Shown: positions 16,332 to 25,527 of the stretch, one piece after another
Layout: each line of letters begins with the position of its first letter
How positions within the stretch are numbered: position 1 is the stretch's first letter
From: Mycolicibacterium rhodesiae JS60
GTDB taxonomy: Bacteria; Actinomycetota; Actinomycetes; Mycobacteriales; Mycobacteriaceae
Direction: 5' to 3'
DNA: 64,000 bases
Assembly (NCBI GenBank): GCA_000230935.2
Contig: AGIQ01000003.1
Location: 744,001 to 808,000 of the forward strand
Position numbers and translations under genes: made by a program
Notes under the pieces: model-generated
Seen by the model: the letters and a program-made list of their open reading frames with translations, nothing else
What the model was told of the DNA's origin: nothing
The model's database searches: none

Positions 16332-17615
16332 ATGGACGCCCATCGGACGAGAAGCGGACCCGCGGGGTTCGCTGAGGACTACGACCGCCTCGATATCTGG
16401 GTCGACAGGGTCGACGCCTTCCGACTGGCACTGGACGCGATCGACGCGGACGATCCGTTCGACTTCTGCGCGGAGGCCTGGGAAATCTGGCAGAGCGCTG
16501 TTGCCGCTGATCCTCCGCCCGAAAGCAGCGCCGCGGTGCTTGTCGCCCTCGGTGGGCTGAACGCCGTCGCACACGCCATGACGGCGGCCACACTCGACTA
16601 CTACCGCGCGCCTGACGCCCGGGATCGCAAGACGCTGTCGTCTGTGCATGCTTCGCTCAAAGCTTGTCTGGGGAACCTCCGTCGCGAGTCCGCGCGGTGG
16701 TTGTCCGAGGGTTTGCCCGCTGCCGAAGAGATAAAGGCACGGAGTGCAACATTTGTGGAACGTCTTCAGGCGACAAATACTCCGGGCACCGCGCCGATTT
16801 CGAATACCGGAATTGTGTTCGACAAGGTGTGCGCTCTCACCGACACCGAGAACCGGCGGTATCGGGAGGCCTACGACCGGCTGCGGGCGATGCTCGGCCG
16901 GGAGTTGTTGCAGCACATCACGAATGAGAGCGAGGCACTCTCCGACGTGGTGACGGGGATCGTCCTGGATCTGCAGACCGGCCAAGGCTCCACCTTCGAC
17001 GAGCACGTGATGGACGAGCGCCGGGGCAAGATCCAGTCGGCGCTGGCCGCCGTCACCGGCGCCCTGCACACCTACCAGGAACAATCCGTCAAGACCGCGG
17101 CCAAGACCTTCGGTTACGACAGCCGGCAGGCCAAGGCCGTCGCGAGACTCTTCGACGACGCCAAGCAATCGTCGTTCGAGTATCGCTGGCTGGACGAACT
17201 GAACGAGCCCCTGCAGCGCGGCGACAGCGCCGCCGTGAGATTCGAGTTCACCGCGCGGCGGCACGGTGAGTCGGGCCTGGACGTCCGGATGGATCGCGAC
17301 TATATGGCTCAGTTCGCCAAGTCGAAGAGGAAGTGGCTGGGTCCTGACGAGCTGGTGGTGATGGCCGGCGATCCGAGCGTGCTGGACATGGTCAAAGCCA
17401 TTGCGCCCAAAGTGAATTCACTACAAGGGCAGCTTGACGCGATCCTGTATCCGAACGTCGCCGACGATGTCGCCGCCGTCAAGGAATTGATCGCCCGATT
17501 CGGCGGCCAGAAAGGGCTCGACGCGTTGCACACCGCGCCCGGCGCCATAGACAAGCCGTGGATGCCGCCGCACCTGTCGCCGCGCGTGCTGTCGTTCGTC
17601 CGAACCTTCGAATAA
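16332..17615 (+). CDS. Hypothetical protein, tandem paralogue A
   Basis: A 427-residue soluble, acidic protein from the ATG at 16332 with a strong ribosome site (GGGGAGGG, 7 bases before). The first roughly 150 residues (LDIWVDRVDAFRLALDAIDA; FCAEAWEIW; VHASLKACLGN; EGLPAAEEI) are repeated in the next gene. The C-terminal 270 residues have no counterpart there and contain helical, charged segments (YQEQSVKTAAKTFGYDSRQAK). No signal peptide, TM helix or recognised domain. It lies just outside attR, in the interval between orn and ldtB that is variable in mycobacteria. Confidence 0.8.
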   Translation: MDAHRTRSGPAGFAEDYDRLDIWVDRVDAFRLALDAIDADDPFDFCAEAWEIWQSAVAADPPPESSAAVLVALGGLNAVAHAMTAATLDYYRAPDARDRKTLSSVHASLKACLGNLRRESARWLSEGLPAAEEIKARSATFVERLQATNTPGTAPISNTGIVFDKVCALTDTENRRYREAYDRLRAMLGRELLQHITNESEALSDVVTGIVLDLQTGQGSTFDEHVMDERRGKIQSALAAVTGALHTYQEQSVKTAAKTFGYDSRQAKAVARLFDDAKQSSFEYRWLDELNEPLQRGDSAAVRFEFTARRHGESGLDVRMDRDYMAQFAKSKRKWLGPDELVVMAGDPSVLDMVKAIAPKVNSLQGQLDAILYPNVADDVAAVKELIARFGGQKGLDALHTAPGAIDKPWMPPHLSPRVLSFVRTFE

Positions 17616-17767
17616 ACCCAACCAAGCTGTAACGCAACTCACCGTTAACTCAGCAAACACTTCTGATTGGAAGGATGGGTTGGCGGGTACAGGGCCGTAT
17701 GCCGCGGAATTCCGCAGCACAATGGCTTGGCGTCCGGGGGGACGCAGTAGCGAAGGGACGTAGGGAC

Positions 17768-18205
17768 ATGACCGTTCGGCTACTGACAGACTCTGACGGC
17801 TCTCTTCGCCCTGACATCTGGGTCGATCGGCTGGACGTCTTCGTTGCAGCCCTCGGTGCAATCGACGCCGACGAACCGCTGACCTTCTGCGAGCAGGCCT
17901 GGGATATCTGGGACGGCGTCGCGATCTCGGAACTTCCGGCGGCGTCGCACCCCGCCATGCTGATCGTGCTGGGGGTGCGCCAAGCCCTGGCGAGCGTGAT
18001 GGCCGCTGTCTACCGCAGCGCAGCTGAGGCCAAGAATCCGCTGACGCTCGAGGTCGTGCACGCCTCCCTGACCGAAGAATTGGCCGCTGTGCAGCGCGAG
18101 TGCGAGCGGTGGCGCCACGAGGGCCTACCGTCGGCCACTGAGGTCCGGGCGTGCAGCGCGGCCGCGGCGACTGGTCTGCATGTCGCCACCAAGCGATCGG
18201 CCTGA
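17768..18205 (+). CDS. Hypothetical protein, tandem paralogue B (N-terminal domain only)
   Basis: A 145-residue protein from the ATG at 17768, preceded by AGGGA a few bases upstream. It aligns along its length with the first 150 residues of the 16332 product: LRPDIWVDRLDVFVAALGAIDA, FCEQAWDIW, VHASLTEEL, EGLPSATEV. It is therefore a single-domain relative or truncated duplicate of that protein. An upstream in-frame ATG at 17675 would add unrelated residues and is rejected. It converges on the amidohydrolase with a 2-bp gap. Function unknown. Confidence 0.75.
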   Translation: MTVRLLTDSDGSLRPDIWVDRLDVFVAALGAIDADEPLTFCEQAWDIWDGVAISELPAASHPAMLIVLGVRQALASVMAAVYRSAAEAKNPLTLEVVHASLTEELAAVQRECERWRHEGLPSATEVRACSAAAATGLHVATKRSA

Positions 18206-18207
18206 CC

Positions 18208-19185
18208 TCACCGCCGGGGGATCTTGTCCCCGAACAGTTGCAGCGCATTCTCGCCGGCAACCTTGCGCCGGACGTCGTCGTCGACCTCGAGGTTTCGCAG
18301 GAACTCCGCGCCCGTCACGTTGTCGTCCATCGGGTAGTCCACCGAGAACATCAGGCGGTCGGGTCCCATCACATCCAACGCGCACGCGAACGCAACCGGA
18401 TTGAAGTTGCCACTCGTGGTCACGTGGAAGTTGTCGCGCAGATACTCCGACGGCAGCCGCGCCAGCCGGCCGCCGTCGTCACCGCCGCCGAGGCCGTAGT
18501 AGCGGTCGATGCGGTACGCCGCGTAGGGCAACATCTCGCCCAGGTGCCCCAGGATCATCTGCAACCGGGGGAACGTGTCGAAGAGCCCCGAATAGATCAG
18601 GCGCAGCGCATGCGTGCCGGTCTCGGCCGCGAAGCCCCACGAGGCAAGGTGCAGGCCATCTTTCACATACGGGGCGAACCAGGCGTCCATCACAGCCGGG
18701 TGCGGCGTGGTCGGGTGCAGATAGATCGGCACGCCGAGACGCTGCGCGCACTCGAACAACCCGAGGTAGGCGGGATCGTCGAGATACCGGCCGTGGGTGT
18801 GCCCGTTGATCAGGCCGCCGACAAGGCCCAGCTCCCCCACCGCCCGCTCGAGTTCGGCTGCCGCCGCGTCAGGATCCTGAGGAGCCAGGGTGGCGAAACC
18901 ACCGAACCGGTCCGGGGCGGCCCGCACCGTCTCGGCAAGATCGTCGTTGGCGCGCCGGGCGTTCTCGACCGCACGGGCCGTGTCGTCGTCGTCCTGGACA
19001 CCGGGATCGAACAGCGACAGGATCTGGAAATCGATTCCGGCCGCGTCCATCTGCTCCAGCCGCAGCGGGCCGCGGTCGTAGAGCCGTTGGTATGCGGTGA
19101 CATTGTGCGTCTCGAGCCAGCTGCCGACGACATTGCCGGCGCTGACCGGGCTCCATGCGTAATGCTCTTCGAGGGCGATCAACAC
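18208..19185 (-). CDS. Amidohydrolase-family protein (metal-dependent TIM barrel)
   Basis: A 325-residue protein of the amidohydrolase 2 group. LIALEEHYAW opens the barrel (family ExH/HxH position), IYLHPTTPHP, MILGHLGEMLPY and MFSVDYPM carry likely metal or catalytic residues. Enzymes of this group are decarboxylases or hydrolases of aromatic or beta-keto acids; the substrate cannot be told. The GTG at 19185 (VLIALEEHY) starts 10 bp after the ldtB stop, so it is probably the second gene of an ldtB operon. The longer frame to 19341 would overlap ldtB and is rejected. Confidence 0.85.
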   Translation of the reverse strand: MLIALEEHYAWSPVSAGNVVGSWLETHNVTAYQRLYDRGPLRLEQMDAAGIDFQILSLFDPGVQDDDDTARAVENARRANDDLAETVRAAPDRFGGFATLAPQDPDAAAAELERAVGELGLVGGLINGHTHGRYLDDPAYLGLFECAQRLGVPIYLHPTTPHPAVMDAWFAPYVKDGLHLASWGFAAETGTHALRLIYSGLFDTFPRLQMILGHLGEMLPYAAYRIDRYYGLGGGDDGGRLARLPSEYLRDNFHVTTSGNFNPVAFACALDVMGPDRLMFSVDYPMDDNVTGAEFLRNLEVDDDVRRKVAGENALQLFGDKIPRR

Positions 19186-19195
19186 AGTCGCGACT

Positions 19196-20416
19196 CTAGG
19201 CGTTGGCGTTGCCCGCTTTCCACTGCGGCCACGGAATGTTCCAGTCGCCGAGGCCATCCGTTCCCGGCAGCGTTGAGCCGACGGTGTTGTGGACCTCGAC
19301 GATGTCACCGCGCTTGGTGTTGTCGTAGAACCACTTCGCATTGCTCGGGCTGGCGTTCAGGCACCCGTGGCTGACATTGGAGTAGCCCTGCGCGCCAACC
19401 GACCACGGCGCGGAGTGAACGTAGATGCCGCTGTAGGACATTTGCGTGGCCCAGTCCACCTCGGTGCGATAACCGTTGGGAGAGTTGGATGGAACGCCGT
19501 ACGTCGAGGAATCCATGATCATGTGGGACAACCGGTCGCCGACGATGTACACGCCGTTGTTGGTCGGTGTGCTGTTCTTGCCCATCGAGATCGGGATGGT
19601 CCTCTCGACCACGCCGTTGCGGCGGACGATCAGCTGTTTGGTGTCGTCGTCGGCGGTGGCGATCACCTCGTCGCCGATGGTGAAGTGTGACGTCAAGTTC
19701 TGCTGGCCGAACAGTCCGTCCCCGAGATCGACACCGTAGGTGTTGACCGCGACGTCGACGGCGGTACCCGGCTTCCAGTAATTCTGCGGGCGCCAACGCA
19801 CCTCGCGGTTGTTGAGCCAGTAGAACGCGCCCTCGACGGGCGGGTTGGTGGTCACCTTGATGGCGCGCTCGGCGGCCAGCCGGTTGGGGATGTTCTCGTC
19901 AAAGCGAACGGCGATGGGTTGCCCGACGCCGACGACCTCGCCGTCACCGGGCAACAGGTACGGCATCGTCAGGTTCTCCGGTGACTGCGTCTCGAAGGTG
20001 AGCTTCTCGGCCGTCACACCGCCGAGGCCCAGTGACTGCGCGGTGAGTGTGTAGCTCTTGTTGTAGTCCAGCGGCTCGCTGGTCGACCACGTCACGCCGT
20101 CGGGGCTGAGCTTGCCCTGCACCTGGTTGCCGGCCTCGTTGACCATCGTCACCGAGCCGAGCACCCCACTGGTGGCGCTGACCGTCACCGGCCGGTCAAG
20201 CGGGACGTCGACCGCACCGTCCTTGACCGACACCGTCAGCTGGGGAATCAGCAGGTCGCCGTAGGGGGTGCCCTTGTCGGCGATGACCTTGACCGGCGGC
20301 GGCCCCGCCGGCTCACTGCTGCAGGCACCGAGCCCGATCAGCAGAGCCGGAACGAGCGCGAGCGCAAGCAACCGACGCCGCGACCGCGGACGGAGTGCCG
20401 AGCCGGCCTGCCTCAT
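19196..20416 (-). CDS. ldtB: L,D-transpeptidase LdtB (LdtMt2 type), lipoprotein
   Basis: A 406-residue lipoprotein that forms 3-3 cross-links in peptidoglycan outside the membrane. The ATG at 20416 gives an Arg-rich N-terminus, a hydrophobic helix (LLALALVPALLIGLGAC) and a lipobox LGAC. Two Ig-like domains follow (PVKVIADKGTPYGDLLIPQL onward), then the YkuD catalytic domain with HSAPWSVGAQG and SHGCLN; the catalytic Cys is residue 352, close to C354 of M. tuberculosis LdtMt2. The C-terminal GDWNIPWPQWKAGNA is also conserved. Same position as Rv2518c. The amidohydrolase gene follows by 10 bp. Confidence 0.97.
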   Translation of the reverse strand: MRQAGSALRPRSRRRLLALALVPALLIGLGACSSEPAGPPPVKVIADKGTPYGDLLIPQLTVSVKDGAVDVPLDRPVTVSATSGVLGSVTMVNEAGNQVQGKLSPDGVTWSTSEPLDYNKSYTLTAQSLGLGGVTAEKLTFETQSPENLTMPYLLPGDGEVVGVGQPIAVRFDENIPNRLAAERAIKVTTNPPVEGAFYWLNNREVRWRPQNYWKPGTAVDVAVNTYGVDLGDGLFGQQNLTSHFTIGDEVIATADDDTKQLIVRRNGVVERTIPISMGKNSTPTNNGVYIVGDRLSHMIMDSSTYGVPSNSPNGYRTEVDWATQMSYSGIYVHSAPWSVGAQGYSNVSHGCLNASPSNAKWFYDNTKRGDIVEVHNTVGSTLPGTDGLGDWNIPWPQWKAGNANA

Positions 20417-20570
20417 ATCGCTCACTATCTGGCTAGCTGGGGAAAAGCTGGGGATGATTGGCAATATTCTAAGGGAATCCCGGCAATGGTGGCGACTACA
20501 CAGGTCAGCAGCCACCTGCGGGATTTCATGTTCGGCAGTGGTGTTTGTTATTGTCGCTTCCGCGGTTCAC

Positions 20571-20643
<73 letters not shown>

Positions 20644-20650
20644 CAGCACA

Positions 20651-20679
20651 AGAGCCCCGGAGACTTCCGGGGCTCTTTG
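20651..20679 (+). terminator. Intrinsic terminator of tRNA-Lys
   Basis: An 11-bp perfect stem (AGAGCCCCGGA / TCCGGGGCTCT) with a 4-base loop and a short T run, 7 bases after the tRNA. Confidence 0.85.
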
Positions 20680-20819
20680 CCGTTTCGACGACTGATCGTC
20701 CGATCAGCGAAACCCGTCAGAGCGAGAATCCGCGCGCAACATCGCGATTCGACGGGTCAGCTAATCCTCAGCGCGATAGGGTGCGACGCATCATCCAAGT
20801 CGGATGGCCGGGGGGCTCG

Positions 20820-22379
20820 ATGAAGCGTCGGACTGTAGCTGCCGCGTTGACCGCAGCGTTGGTGTGCACCGCCACCACGGGCAGCTATTCCATGGCACCT
20901 CCGACCACGGCACAGGGCCGGGTGTACACCATCCCCGTGGTGCTCACGGGCACCGTCGACGAGGCACCGACGACGCTCGGCGTCGCGGATTCGACGCTCT
21001 ACACCCTGTCCGACGCCGATATCGACGTCACGCTGGATCACCTGAAGGACATGGGCGTCAACGACATTCGCATCGCGGTGCCGTGGGTCTACGTCCAGCC
21101 GCAGGACAACGAGAACTACAACTGGACCAAGATGGACTACGTCGTGCATGCGGCCAGCGAGCGCGGCATGAACATCGTGGGCGTCATCAGCGGTACCCCG
21201 ACCTGGGCGGGCTTTCCCCTCAACGGGCATTCCGACCCCGCCGACTACGCGCGCTTCGCAGCCGCGGTGGCCGGCCGCTACAACGACACCAGCACCATCG
21301 GCGCGATCGACGACTACGAGATCTGGAACGAACCCAATGGTGCGCTGTTCTACAACCCGGTGGACGCTGCGGCCTACACGCGCATGCTGCAGGCGGCCTA
21401 TCCCGCCATCAAGGCGAACAACCCCAACGCCGTGGTGATCGCCGGCGTGCTGGGTGCGGTCAAGACCGTCACCGGGCTGTCGCTGGCTCCGCAGCGCTTC
21501 CTCGAGCAGATGTATGACGCCGGCGCCGAAGGCTACTTCGACGCCCTGTCCTACCACCCGTACCACTACACATTGGCGTTCTCGTTGGGCACCGGCGTGG
21601 CCAACTCCCCGCTGGAGCAGGTGAAGGCCCTTCGGGCGCTGATGGACGCCAACGGCGACGCCGACCTCAAGATCTGGGCCACCGAATACGGCCTGCCCAC
21701 CAACTGGCCGATCAGCCAGACACAGCAGGCCGCCTTCATTCACGACTTCGTCGTCTCGTGGCAGAACGTCGCGGGGGCCGGGCCGATGTTCATCTACACG
21801 ACGCGGGACTCCTACACCGGCGGTTTCGACGACGAGCAGAACTTCGGCCTGTTCACGACGAACTGGACCCCCAAGGACGCGGCCGCGACCGTCGAGGAGC
21901 TGATTCACCAGCTCGCTACGGGGACTCTGCAACCGTTCGACGTCACCCCGTATGCGAACAAGGTCGACTTCTTCGGCGCCGCGGTGATCCTCATCCGCCA
22001 GTTCATCAACTTGGTGGCGATCGTGCCCAAAGCACTCTTCCAGCTGGCCAACTCGGCGGTCACCGTCATCACCCACGCCATCGGATCGCTGCTCGGGATC
22101 GTGCCCGCCGCCGCCGGGGCCAGCCCGGGGAAGTCGTCGAGCCGCACAGCTTCCGCGACGCCGACGGCGAAAGTTGCTGCCGCGCAGCCGGACCGCAAGA
22201 CCGTCGCGCATCCGGCGCCGAGACCGAAACCCTCGGCGCAGCGCACGACGACACGCGGCGAATCCGCCCCCACCGCAACCGGGTCCGCCAAGACCAAGGC
22301 GAGTGCGGCGGCCGCGACGCCGTCAAAGCCCAAAGGCCACCACACCGGCGGACCGGCGCCACGTCCGGCGGCAAACTGA
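20820..22379 (+). CDS. Exported glycoside hydrolase-like protein (TIM barrel, GH5/GH39-like)
   Basis: A 519-residue protein. The ATG at 20820 gives a signal peptide (MKRRTVAAALTAALVCTATT). The barrel begins with MGVNDIRIAVPWVYVQP. The likely acid/base Glu is in DYEIWNEPN and the nucleophile Glu in KIWATEYGLP, the clan GH-A pattern. After residue about 400 a hydrophobic stretch (FFGAAVILIRQFINLVAIVP) and a low-complexity Ala/Pro/Lys/Thr tail follow, typical of mycobacterial envelope proteins. The substrate is not deducible; cell-wall or host polysaccharide is a guess. A second exported sugar-active protein follows after about 100 bp. Confidence 0.8.
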   Translation: MKRRTVAAALTAALVCTATTGSYSMAPPTTAQGRVYTIPVVLTGTVDEAPTTLGVADSTLYTLSDADIDVTLDHLKDMGVNDIRIAVPWVYVQPQDNENYNWTKMDYVVHAASERGMNIVGVISGTPTWAGFPLNGHSDPADYARFAAAVAGRYNDTSTIGAIDDYEIWNEPNGALFYNPVDAAAYTRMLQAAYPAIKANNPNAVVIAGVLGAVKTVTGLSLAPQRFLEQMYDAGAEGYFDALSYHPYHYTLAFSLGTGVANSPLEQVKALRALMDANGDADLKIWATEYGLPTNWPISQTQQAAFIHDFVVSWQNVAGAGPMFIYTTRDSYTGGFDDEQNFGLFTTNWTPKDAAATVEELIHQLATGTLQPFDVTPYANKVDFFGAAVILIRQFINLVAIVPKALFQLANSAVTVITHAIGSLLGIVPAAAGASPGKSSSRTASATPTAKVAAAQPDRKTVAHPAPRPKPSAQRTTTRGESAPTATGSAKTKASAAAATPSKPKGHHTGGPAPRPAAN

Positions 22380-22477
22380 GACGTCAAGGAACCTCACAGA
22401 AATCCTTCCGCGCGACCTACCGGCGTGGCACAATCGGCACAGCCGTCAATTGGCTGACCAGCTCCCGGGGGGCACCC

Positions 22478-24040
22478 ATGGTGCACGCCAAATATGTTGT
22501 GCGCATTGGCATCGTCGTCACCGCACTGATCTTCGGCTGGGCGCTGCTGTCCCAACCCGGCGTAGCGGTCGCCGACACCTCGTCGCCCAATTCCGGAGCA
22601 ACGGGGTCGCACGCGCCCCGCACCGGCAAGGCCGCACCGCGGCCACGACCCCAGCAAGCCGCAGCCGCCCGCAAGGCGCCGGTCGCCGCAATCAGCAGCC
22701 CGCGTCCGCAGGCCCGCTCCGCGAAGACGGTCACGCGGGCCGCATCGGCGAACTCGATCGTCTCCGACGTGACCGCTTGTGCGTGCAATCTCCTCAAGAC
22801 CGTGGCGACCTACACCGCCCTCTTCGTCTCGGAGCTCCGGCCACCCGTCGTCCCGCAGCCGCCACCCGATCCCTTCGGGGCGTGGATGGCATTGGCGTGG
22901 GTACGCAAGCAGGCCGACGACGCCGTCGCGCAGATTGCGGCGCAACCCGTGGTCAAGCAAGCGGTGCAGGCGGTCACCCAGTTCGCCGAACGGGCCTTTG
23001 AAGCGATCCTGACGTGCGGTTCGCCGCCCACCGGATCGGACGTATTCGTCCGCACCACAATCGCTTCGGGGTTGACCACCCCGACGGACTTCGTCCTCCT
23101 GCCGGACGGCCGCATTCTGATCACCGAGAAGGGCGGCGCGATCCGGCTCTATGAGAATGACGCGCTGAGCGACGACCCCGTCATCGTCCTGCCGACGCGG
23201 ACCGAAGGCGAACGCGGGCTGCTCGGGATCGAAGTGGACCCGGACTTCGCCACCAACGGATACATCTACGTCGCCTACACCACGACCGACGCGCACTCTC
23301 GACTGTCCCGCCTGACGGTTACCGGCAACGTGATCGACCCAGGCTCGGAGCTCCCGCTCTTCAACTCGCCCACGACGGTGAACACCAATCATCAGGGCGG
23401 CGCCCTGACCTTCGGGCCCGACGGCATGCTCTATTGGGGCGTCGGCGACAACACCGACGCCGCGAACGCTCAGGACCTGTCGAATATGCACGGCAAGATC
23501 CTGCGCCTGAATCCCGTGAATGGGTCTGCGCCACCAGACAATCCGTTCGTCAACACAGCGAACGCCGAGCCGCTGATCTGGGCGTACGGCCTGCGCAACC
23601 CGTTCCGTCTGGAGTTCACCCCCGACGGCCGGCTGTTGGCCGGCGACGTCGGCCAGAACGCCGTCGAAGAGCTGGACCTGATCACCAAGGGCGGCAACTA
23701 CGGCTGGCCGAACGCCGAAGGCACCTGCGCCAGCTGCACCTCGATCAACCCGATCTACACCTACGACCACTCCGCCGGGAACGCCGCCATCACCTCCGTC
23801 CTGTTCTACAGCGGTGATGCGTTCGGACCCGGCTACCACAACAAGGTGTTCATCGCCGACTACATCCGCGGCTGGATCAAGGTCCTGACCTTCAATTCGA
23901 CGTTCTCGACATACCTCTGCTCCGTGACCTTCGACAGCGCGGCCGGCAGCACGGTCAAGCTGGCCCAAGGCCCTGACGGCAGCATCTACCAGCTGACGAT
24001 TTTCCCCGGTGAGCTGTCCGTTCTGACCCCTGCTGACTAG
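22478..24040 (+). CDS. Exported PQQ-dependent sugar dehydrogenase-like protein
   Basis: A 520-residue protein. The ATG at 22478 gives a signal peptide cleaving after AVA (about residue 32). A low-complexity Ala/Pro/Arg region runs to about 120. A beta-propeller of the glucose/sorbosone dehydrogenase type then begins with TTIASGLTTPTDFVLLPDGR, continuing with GERGLLGIEVDPDF, NHQGGALTFGPDG, WAYGLRNPFRLEF and GGNYGWPNAEG. Such enzymes oxidise sugars using PQQ at the cell surface; cofactor use here is inferred. It follows the glycoside hydrolase-like gene and both have similar signal plus low-complexity regions, so they may act on the same extracellular carbohydrate. Confidence 0.85.
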   Translation: MVHAKYVVRIGIVVTALIFGWALLSQPGVAVADTSSPNSGATGSHAPRTGKAAPRPRPQQAAAARKAPVAAISSPRPQARSAKTVTRAASANSIVSDVTACACNLLKTVATYTALFVSELRPPVVPQPPPDPFGAWMALAWVRKQADDAVAQIAAQPVVKQAVQAVTQFAERAFEAILTCGSPPTGSDVFVRTTIASGLTTPTDFVLLPDGRILITEKGGAIRLYENDALSDDPVIVLPTRTEGERGLLGIEVDPDFATNGYIYVAYTTTDAHSRLSRLTVTGNVIDPGSELPLFNSPTTVNTNHQGGALTFGPDGMLYWGVGDNTDAANAQDLSNMHGKILRLNPVNGSAPPDNPFVNTANAEPLIWAYGLRNPFRLEFTPDGRLLAGDVGQNAVEELDLITKGGNYGWPNAEGTCASCTSINPIYTYDHSAGNAAITSVLFYSGDAFGPGYHNKVFIADYIRGWIKVLTFNSTFSTYLCSVTFDSAAGSTVKLAQGPDGSIYQLTIFPGELSVLTPAD

Positions 24041-24051
24041 CGTCTAGATCC

Positions 24052-25425
24052 ATGCCCGACCTGGCGGCGCTCTTCTCCGACATCGTCGGCCCCACTCACC
24101 TGCTGACGGGTGACGCCATCTCCGAGGACTACGGCCACGACGAAGCGCTGACGATTCCGCCGCAGCGTCCCGCCTATCTCGCCAAGCCGGCCACCGCCGA
24201 CGAGGTGGCCGCGCTGCTGAAGGCCGCCACTGAGCACCGCGTGCCGGTGACCGCGCGGGGATCGGGCTGCGGGCTGTCCGGCGCGTCCCAACCCGTCGCC
24301 GACGGCCTGCTGATCTCGTTCGAGCGGATGAACGCTGTCCTGGAGATCGACGCCGACAACCATGTCGCGGTGGTTCAGCCCGGCGTCACGCTGACCGAGC
24401 TCGACGCCCAGACCGCAACGGCGGGACTGAGTTACACCGTGTATCCGGGTGAGCTGTCCTCCAGCGTCGGCGGCAACGTCGGGACCAACGCCGGCGGTAT
24501 GCGGGCGGTGAAGTACGGCGTCACCCGCCACAACGTGCTCGGCCTGCAGGCCGTCCTGCCGACGGGCGAGATCATCCGCACCGGCGGCAAGATGTCGAAG
24601 ATCTCCACCGGCTACGACCTCACCCAGCTGATCATCGGCTCGGAAGGGACACTGGCGCTGGTGACCGAGGTGATCGTCAAGCTGGTCCCCCGCCTGGCCC
24701 ACAGCGCCACCGTGCTGGCCCCGTTCGGCGACTTCGACCAGGTGATGGCCGCCGTCCCGAAACTCATCTCGAGCGGGCTGAACCCGACCATCGTCGAATA
24801 CATCGACAACGCCGTCATGGCCGCGATCGTCAACGCCGAGAACCTGGAGCTGGGGATCCCCGAGGCGATCCGGGAATCCTGCGATGCCTACCTCGTGGTC
24901 GCGCTGGAGAGCAATCACGCCGATCGCCTCGATGAGGACGCCGCGGCCCTAGGTGGCCTTCTGAGCGACTGGGGCGCACTGGATGCTTATGTGCTCCAAG
25001 GAAATTCGGCGCGCAGGCTGATTGTGGCGCGGGAGAACGTGTTCTGGACCGCCAAGGCGATCGGTGCCGACGACATCATCGACGTCGTGGTGCCCAGGGC
25101 GTCGATGCCGGAGTTCCTGCGCCGGGCCCGCGACCTCGCGCTCGCCGAGGGCGTCGGCCTGAGCGGATGTGGGCACGCCGGCGACGGCAACGTCCACGGC
25201 GTGCTGTTCTGCAAGGATCCGCAGATCCGCAAGAAGCTGCTCACCGAGATCTTCGCGTTGGGTATGTCGCTGGGCGGAGCGATCTCTGGTGAGCACGGCG
25301 TCGGGCGCGCCAAGGCGGACTACTTCTGCGAGCTGGAGGATCCGGCCAAACTGGCGTTGATGCGCCGGATCAAGGACAGTTTCGACCCGGCGGGCATCCT
25401 CAACCCCGGCGCGGTGTTCGTCTAG
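24052..25425 (+). CDS. FAD-binding oxidase, GlcD/D-lactate dehydrogenase type
   Basis: A 457-residue flavoprotein of the vanillyl-alcohol-oxidase fold. The PP-loop TARGSGCGLSGAS (about residues 68-80) and PGELSSSVGGNVGTNAGG bind FAD. IIGSEGTLALVTEV is conserved, and the C-terminal half has GCGHAGDGNVHGVLF and SGEHGVGRAK with the metal/substrate histidines. It oxidises a 2-hydroxy acid (glycolate or D-lactate most likely). It begins 11 bp after the sugar dehydrogenase stop and is probably cotranscribed with it. No partner GlcE/GlcF genes are present. Confidence 0.9.
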   Translation: MPDLAALFSDIVGPTHLLTGDAISEDYGHDEALTIPPQRPAYLAKPATADEVAALLKAATEHRVPVTARGSGCGLSGASQPVADGLLISFERMNAVLEIDADNHVAVVQPGVTLTELDAQTATAGLSYTVYPGELSSSVGGNVGTNAGGMRAVKYGVTRHNVLGLQAVLPTGEIIRTGGKMSKISTGYDLTQLIIGSEGTLALVTEVIVKLVPRLAHSATVLAPFGDFDQVMAAVPKLISSGLNPTIVEYIDNAVMAAIVNAENLELGIPEAIRESCDAYLVVALESNHADRLDEDAAALGGLLSDWGALDAYVLQGNSARRLIVARENVFWTAKAIGADDIIDVVVPRASMPEFLRRARDLALAEGVGLSGCGHAGDGNVHGVLFCKDPQIRKKLLTEIFALGMSLGGAISGEHGVGRAKADYFCELEDPAKLALMRRIKDSFDPAGILNPGAVFV

Positions 25426-25482
25426 CCGCGACCCTTGACCGGGCCTCGCCAGGGCTGCTAAACATGGCACCACCCCGATGTT

Positions 25483-25496
25483 TGAGCGATCGCTCA
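25483..25496. promoter_or_regulatory. Palindrome upstream of the P450, candidate TetR-type operator
   Basis: TGAGCGATCGCTCA is a perfect 14-bp palindrome 31 bp before the P450 ATG and 57 bp after the oxidase stop. The form is like TetR-family operators. No regulator gene is adjacent. Confidence 0.45.
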
Positions 25497-25527
25497 GCAC
25501 GAATCGGGGCCGACATGGGGATGACAC

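Noticed and set aside
20757..23968. Long minus-strand frames opposite the glycoside hydrolase and sugar dehydrogenase
   Set aside because: Low-complexity Arg/Gly/Val-rich translations; the plus strand has signal peptides and catalytic motifs.
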